DNA from: an uncultured Campylobacter sp.
GTDB taxonomy: Bacteria; Campylobacterota; Campylobacteria; Campylobacterales; Campylobacteraceae
Assembly: GCF_938039205.1 (NCBI RefSeq)
Contig: NZ_CALHVM010000056.1
Location: 142,453-206,452, forward strand
Direction of reading: 5' to 3'
DNA: 64,000 bases
Shown here: positions 59,664 to 64,000 of the stretch, one piece after another
How the letters are laid out: each line of letters starts with the position of its first letter
Position numbering within the stretch: the stretch's first letter is position 1
Translations under genes and position numbers: made by a program
The notes under the pieces: model-generated
Seen by the model: only the letters and a program-made list of their open reading frames with translations
What the model was told of the DNA's origin: nothing
Database searches by the model: none

Positions 59664-59703
59664 CAAATTTGACGCGGCGAGTAAATTTGCGGCGTCAAAT
59701 TTG
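59664..59703. terminator. Inverted repeat after aspB
   Basis: CAAATTTGACGC (59664-59675) and GCGTCAAATTTG (59692-59703) are perfect 12-base arms with a 16-base loop. It sits 13 bases after the aspB stop and before the convergent AbiC-like gene. No T run follows, so termination efficiency is uncertain, but position fits a shared terminator. Confidence 0.55.
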
Positions 59704-59772
59704 GATTATTTGTTACATCATTATTCTTAATTTATGCTTCATTTTTTATAAATGAAATATGGGCAATATAGG

Positions 59773-60553
59773 TTATGAACTAAAATTCAGATTTTTAATA
59801 TATTGATTTTCTCCAAAAATTTCCCCATGCCCATCTCTTATGTATTGAACTACTACTTTTAATAAAAAATCTTCAGAATTCATTGTAATAAAAGGATTCA
59901 TCTTTGTGGATACTATTAAAGGCATATGCTCTAGTAATGTGTATTTTTTCATTAAATCTCTAAATTTATATATACCATAAATATTATCGCTGTAACAATT
60001 TATCAATAGCAACTGTAGAATATCGGCATCCAGACAAGATCTTAGTATATTGCTATAGATATTATTTTGATTTTTGTTGCAATCGTCAATTAATCTTAAT
60101 GTCTGGTATATTAATATTGCAACACTGGAAAATTCTTTAACGCATCTAAGATCATTAGAATCAGGAATATTAAAATTTTTAGGTTCAAGATACCATTTAC
60201 TATTTTGTTTAAAATCTTTTATACTCGAGTTTATTGTTTCCAATAATTTCAAATCTTTGCTGTTCAAAAATTTGAGATGATTTTTCTTGTGCTTCAGCAC
60301 TTTTTGCCAATTCTTCTCTGGTTAGCTTTAATTCCTCTCTTGAATTTTTTAATTCTTCGGATTGAAAAACTATAGTAATCAAAAGGGCTATAAAGGATAA
60401 AAGAGCAAATAGCGGGTTTAAAAAACCTCCTAAAAAATCTCCAACCTGACCCAAAAATTCGCTATTTATGTCGTCTTTTAAAAAATAGGCTGCCAATGTG
60501 CCTATGTAAAAACCTATTCCAAAAATACCAAAAATGATCAGATATTTTTTCAT
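59773..60553 (-). pseudogene. Frameshifted phage abortive-infection protein (putAbiC-like)
   Basis: Two overlapping minus-strand frames. 60553-60209 encodes 114 residues: two membrane segments (IIFGIFGIGFYIGTLAAYFL, FGGFLNPLFALLSF-type), then a coiled coil (EELKLTREELAKSAEAQEK, ending FEQQRFE). This is the N-terminal layout of the putAbiC family. From 60300 down to 59773 another frame gives 175 residues that continue the protein (LKLLETINSSIKDFK...). A one-base shift near 60230-60260 separates them. The segment is AT-rich and lies between aspB and lpxD, as a transferred defence gene would. A programmed or phase-variable shift is possible. Confidence 0.65.
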
Positions 60554-61513
60554 CTAGTTTTTCTTAAAAAATCTCGCGATCTTAGCTTGCAGTTTGAAAA
60601 AATCGGCCAGCTCCATTATCGGATATGCGCCAGCGTATTTTTTACCGCCGGCGATATCTTTTGACACGCCGCCACGCGCTGCTATCTGGGCAAAGTCGCC
60701 GACTCTCAAATGCCCCGCCGAGCCGCTTTGTCCGCCCATCACGACGTTGCGTCCCAGCTTGGTCGATCCTGCGAGCCCTACCTGCGAAACGAGTATCGAG
60801 CCGTAGCCTATCTCGCAGTTGTGGCCGATTTGCACGAGGTTGTCGATCTTGGCGTATGCTTTTACGACCGTGCTTTCAAACACGCCGCGGTCTATCGTCG
60901 TGCATGCGCCGATCTCGACGAAATCCTCTAAAACGACGTTGCCGTTGTGGTAAATTTTTACGTGCTCGCCCGTTTTCGTGTGCGCGTAGCCAAAGCCGTC
61001 GCTACCGATGACGGCGTTTGCGTTGATGCGGCAGCCGTTGCCGATCACGGTATCGTTATAGATGACGACGTTTGGGTGGATGACGCAGTTTGCGCCGATT
61101 TTTACGTTGTCGCCGACGTAGGCGCCCGCCATCACGAGCGTGTTGTCGCCAATAACTGCGCCAGAGCCCACGTAGACGTTTGGCATTATCTTTGCGCTTG
61201 GCGAAATTTGAGCGGGTTGCGGCTGGGAGGCTAGAAGCTCTTTTGCAAAATACTCGCTCAAAATAGCAAAGGCAAGGTGCGGGTTTTCTACCACTACTGC
61301 TCTGCTTTGCGCACCGACAAGATCTCTTAAATTTGACGCGACCAAAATCGCGCCCGCCTTTGAGCCCTCGATAAATTTAGCATTTTTCTCGCTGTCGCAG
61401 TAGCCTAGCTCGCTAGCCCCGGCGTTTGAGAGCGAATTTAGAGCCGTGATCTCTAGCTCCTCGCCGCTAAATTCCAGTCCTAAAATTTTATAAATTTCGC
61501 TTAGTTTCATCAT
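60554..61513 (-). CDS. lpxD: UDP-3-O-acylglucosamine N-acyltransferase
   Basis: 319 residues. A left-handed beta-helix of hexapeptide repeats (IMPNVYVGSGAVIGDNTLVM) follows an N-terminal uridine-binding part. The catalytic His is in NLVQIGHNCEIG. It adds the second acyl chain in lipid A synthesis. The start overlaps the ilvH stop by four bases. Confidence 0.95.
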   Translation of the reverse strand: MMKLSEIYKILGLEFSGEELEITALNSLSNAGASELGYCDSEKNAKFIEGSKAGAILVASNLRDLVGAQSRAVVVENPHLAFAILSEYFAKELLASQPQPAQISPSAKIMPNVYVGSGAVIGDNTLVMAGAYVGDNVKIGANCVIHPNVVIYNDTVIGNGCRINANAVIGSDGFGYAHTKTGEHVKIYHNGNVVLEDFVEIGACTTIDRGVFESTVVKAYAKIDNLVQIGHNCEIGYGSILVSQVGLAGSTKLGRNVVMGGQSGSAGHLRVGDFAQIAARGGVSKDIAGGKKYAGAYPIMELADFFKLQAKIARFFKKN

Positions 61514-61977
61514 AGATCCATTAGCACCGAGCCGCCTCGAACGACATCTGTTGGGTTAAATTTTTTGATAGCTTTGAGGAAATTTTCTATCCTGCTCGCG
61601 TCGTCGCTGACCATGACGACGATGTAGTTTTCGTTGGTGTTGGCTACGATGCCGTTGTAGGCCTTTAGTATCGCGTCCAGTCCACCGAAATTTTCGCTTA
61701 GCGGGATTTTAACGAGCGCCATTTCCTTTTCGACAAATTCGCCGCTTTCGATGACTTTGTAGGTCGGTATTAGCTTGTGTAGTTGCTTTACGATCTGCTC
61801 TAGTACGCGTTCGTCGCCGCTAGTGACGATACTGATACGAGAAAGCTCGGTGCCCGGGATGGGTGCTACTGTGAGCGTGTCGATGTTGTATCCGCGCCCC
61901 GCAAAAAGCCCGGAAATGCGCGATAAAACGCCGTGCTCGTTTAGCACGATGACTGAAATCACTCTTCTTATGCTCAT
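61510..61977 (-). CDS. ilvH: Acetolactate synthase small (regulatory) subunit
   Basis: 155 residues. N-terminal ACT domain (RVISVIVLNEHGVLSRISGLFAGRGYNIDTL) binds valine for feedback control; the C-terminal ferredoxin-like part follows. It pairs with ilvI two bases upstream. Confidence 0.95.
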   Translation of the reverse strand: MSIRRVISVIVLNEHGVLSRISGLFAGRGYNIDTLTVAPIPGTELSRISIVTSGDERVLEQIVKQLHKLIPTYKVIESGEFVEKEMALVKIPLSENFGGLDAILKAYNGIVANTNENYIVVMVSDDASRIENFLKAIKKFNPTDVVRGGSVLMDL

Positions 61978-61979
61978 TT

Positions 61980-63680
61980 TTATTCCTTGCTTTTTAAGAT
62001 CATGTTGTATATCGCCGCGCCCGCAGGAACCATCGGTAGTACGTCCTCAAATCTATCCACGCGTACGTCTAGCACCGCCGTTTTACCGCAGGCCATCGCC
62101 TCTTTTAGTGCGGAGCGAAACTCGTCCTTCGTGCGGCACACGAAGCCCGCTCCGCCAAAGCCCTCTGCGATCTTCACAAAATCAGGTTGCAGGCTAAGGT
62201 CGGTCGAGGAGTAGCGCTCGCCGTAGAAAAAGGTCTGCCACTGGCGCACCATGCCTAGGAAATTGTTGTTTAAGATGATGTTGATGACGGGCTTATCTAT
62301 CTCGGTGGCAGTCATCAACTCTTGAATGTTCATTAGGATCGAGCCATCGCCGGTGAAATTTACGACGATATCTTCAGGCTTTGCTATCTTTGCTCCGACG
62401 GCTGCGGGCAAACCAAAGCCCATAGTCCCCTGGCCTCCGCTAGTTATCAGCTGGCGCGGCCTATCAAACGGATAAAACTGCGCAACCCACATCTGATGCT
62501 GGCCGACGTCGGTGGCGATCACTGCGTCTTTGCCTGATTGCTTTAAAATTTTAGCCGTTTCGCGCACGACCCACTGCGGTTTTATGATCTCGTCGCTATC
62601 TTTGTAATCCAGCGGATTTAGCGCGTCGTACCTGGCTAAGATCTCGCGCCACGAGGTCAAATTTTGCTCGTTTACGGTTACTTTTTCCAGCATCTCCTCT
62701 AGGACGCAGTTTAGATCGCCTACGATCGGAAAGTGCGCGTTTACGATCTTTGAGATCGAGCTAGGGTCGATATCGACGTGGATGATTTTGGCGTGTTTGG
62801 CAAATTCGCTTAGCTTGCCCGTCACGCGGTCGTCAAACCGCACGCCAAGCGCGATGATGAGATCGGTCTCGCTCATCGCCATATTTGCTGCGTAGCTGCC
62901 GTGCATGCCGACCATCGAGAGTAGATTTTTATCCTCGTGCGCTAGGACGCCAAGCCCCATCAGCGTTTCGACCGCTGGGATGCCCGTCTTTGCGCTAAAT
63001 TTACGCACGAGCTCGCTAGCGTTTGCCGCTACGACGCCGCCTCCTAGATATAGCAGCGGACGTTTGGCTTCGGCGATGACTTCGAGCGCCTTTTTGATCT
63101 GCTTTGCGTTGCCTTTGTAGGTCGGTTTATACGTCGGCATCTTTATCTCTGTCGGGTAATCAAAATCCCCAACGGCTGCTGTTATGTCCTTTGGGATATC
63201 GACGTGAACGGGCCCCGGGCGTCCCGAGCGAGCGATATAAAAGGCCTCTTTTAGGATGCGCGGCAGCTCCTCGATACTGCGCACTAGGTAGTTGTGCTTC
63301 ACGCACGGGCGCGAGATACCTACGGCGTCGATCTCCTGAAAGGCGTCCGTGCCGATAAGCGAGGTTGGAACCTGGCCGCTGATTAATATAAGCGGAATGC
63401 TATCTGAGTATGCGGTAGCTAGGCCGGTGACCGCGTTTGTAAAGCCGGGGCCGCTGGTTACAAACGCCACTCCGACCTTGCCACTAGCACGTGCGTAGCC
63501 GTCTGCTGCGTGCACGGCGGCTTGCTCGTGACGCGTCAAAACGTGCCTGAAATAACTCTGCTTGTACGTCTCGTCGTAGATGTTTAGCGCTGCGCCGCCC
63601 GGATAACCGAAAACCGTGTCTACGCCCTCCTCGCGCAGGGCTTCCATCACCATGCGCGAGCCAGAAATGCCTTTTATCAT
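61980..63680 (-). CDS. ilvI: Acetolactate synthase large subunit
   Basis: 566 residues. YPGGAALNIYD at the start, the catalytic glutamate in LTRHEQAAVHAADGYA, and the ThDP motif GDGSILMNIQELMTA ending in NN mark the catalytic subunit. It makes acetolactate or acetohydroxybutyrate for branched-chain amino acids. It forms an operon with ilvH and lpxD. Confidence 0.95.
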   Translation of the reverse strand: MIKGISGSRMVMEALREEGVDTVFGYPGGAALNIYDETYKQSYFRHVLTRHEQAAVHAADGYARASGKVGVAFVTSGPGFTNAVTGLATAYSDSIPLILISGQVPTSLIGTDAFQEIDAVGISRPCVKHNYLVRSIEELPRILKEAFYIARSGRPGPVHVDIPKDITAAVGDFDYPTEIKMPTYKPTYKGNAKQIKKALEVIAEAKRPLLYLGGGVVAANASELVRKFSAKTGIPAVETLMGLGVLAHEDKNLLSMVGMHGSYAANMAMSETDLIIALGVRFDDRVTGKLSEFAKHAKIIHVDIDPSSISKIVNAHFPIVGDLNCVLEEMLEKVTVNEQNLTSWREILARYDALNPLDYKDSDEIIKPQWVVRETAKILKQSGKDAVIATDVGQHQMWVAQFYPFDRPRQLITSGGQGTMGFGLPAAVGAKIAKPEDIVVNFTGDGSILMNIQELMTATEIDKPVINIILNNNFLGMVRQWQTFFYGERYSSTDLSLQPDFVKIAEGFGGAGFVCRTKDEFRSALKEAMACGKTAVLDVRVDRFEDVLPMVPAGAAIYNMILKSKE

Positions 63681-63948
63681 CTGTATCGCCTTTTGATAAA
63701 TTTGACCCCGATTATACAGCTTTAAGGTTTAAAAACGCGTAAAATCGGGCTTGGAATTTGGATTCTGTTTTGAAAGGGGTTAAATTTGAGTAAATTTGCG
63801 AGCGAATTTTAGAAAGGGGCAAATTTGGATATGTTTTTAAATTTGACGCGCCGAGACCCGCACCTCTAAGATGCTAAATTTAGTTTTCAAATTTAATGAT
63901 ACACATTCTTTAGTTTTCTAAAATTTAAGCTTTTTCTTTTTCTTGGGT

Positions 63949-63990
63949 GGCGGAAGGGGTTTCTACTTACGAAGCGTCGCCCCTTCCGCC
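63949..63990. repeat. Strong inverted repeat near the window end
   Basis: GGCGGAAGGGG (63949-63959) and CCCCTTCCGCC (63980-63990) are perfect 11-base arms around a 20-base loop. It lies in the gap upstream of ilvI (63681-64000), where CAAATTTG words and an ilvI promoter are expected but no gene is seen. It may be a dispersed palindromic element or the terminator of a gene beyond the window. Confidence 0.5.
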
Positions 63991-64000
63991 CCCAAACCCC

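Noticed and set aside
1..64000. CRISPR array
   Set aside because: No regularly spaced identical repeats of 20-40 bases with unique spacers; the tandem elements at 40896-41114 have no spacers.

Overview
The window is a stretch of an epsilonproteobacterial chromosome, most likely a Campylobacter with moderate GC content (C. rectus/showae/curvus/concisus-like; this placement is inference). The evidence is gene order: argG - S4 protein - tsaE - lptB - rpoN, bpt - small gene - pycA, flgA - ubiX - coaD - tmk - hisS - speA - aspB, and lpxD - ilvH - ilvI. These blocks match Campylobacter synteny as I know it. The very frequent CAAATTTG words between and inside genes also fit that group.

Layout. 1-8292 is host core: ribosomal protein L9 (cut by the window edge), arginine synthesis, tsaE/lptB/rpoN, a J-domain protein, the N-degron transferase bpt and biotin carboxylase pycA. 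8293-8369 is tRNA-Arg(GCG). 8350-46646 is an integrated prophage of about 38.3 kb bounded by a perfect 31-bp direct repeat that includes the tRNA 3' end. 46647-64000 is host again: SixA phosphatase, ferritin-like protein, rhomboid protease, NlpC/P60-like lipoprotein, murA, moeA, tRNA-Gly, flgA, ubiX, coaD, tmk, hisS, speA, aspB, a frameshifted abortive-infection gene, lpxD, ilvH and ilvI.

Prophage. A tyrosine integrase (+) sits beside the tRNA. A leftward early operon (17624 to 9800) holds a Cro-like regulator, a P4-type primase-helicase, a probable small terminase subunit, an excisionase-like protein and many small genes. Between primase and small terminase lies a cluster of ten TGAGCC/GGCTCA words around an AT-rich core, a probable phage replication origin. 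A rightward transcript starts at a CI-like repressor and continues into an AT-rich cassette: a membrane protein with an Excalibur-type tail, an exported thermonuclease and a coiled-coil membrane protein. The rightward late region (20261-43403) encodes portal, scaffold-like protein, SU10-type major capsid, fibre proteins, spanins, holin-like proteins, GH108-type endolysin, several coiled-coil proteins and two giant polyvalent/ejection-type proteins. No sheath or tape-measure gene is seen, so a short-tailed virion is likely. An HEPN/Abi_2-like gene and the large terminase lie on the minus strand at the right end.

Most unusual points: (i) a family of about 91-bp GC-rich elements ending in GGAGTAAAA in the gaps between late genes, with a related 98-bp insertion that breaks a small ORF encoding the glycyl-radical tail of anaerobic ribonucleotide reductase (NrdD); (ii) the iteron-type origin; (iii) the repressor-linked nuclease/membrane cassette, a candidate DNA-entry or superinfection barrier; (iv) a gene with its own ribosome binding site nested in another frame inside the 1908-residue polyvalent protein. 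All functional statements rest on reading the sequence and remembered family features; no database search was run.
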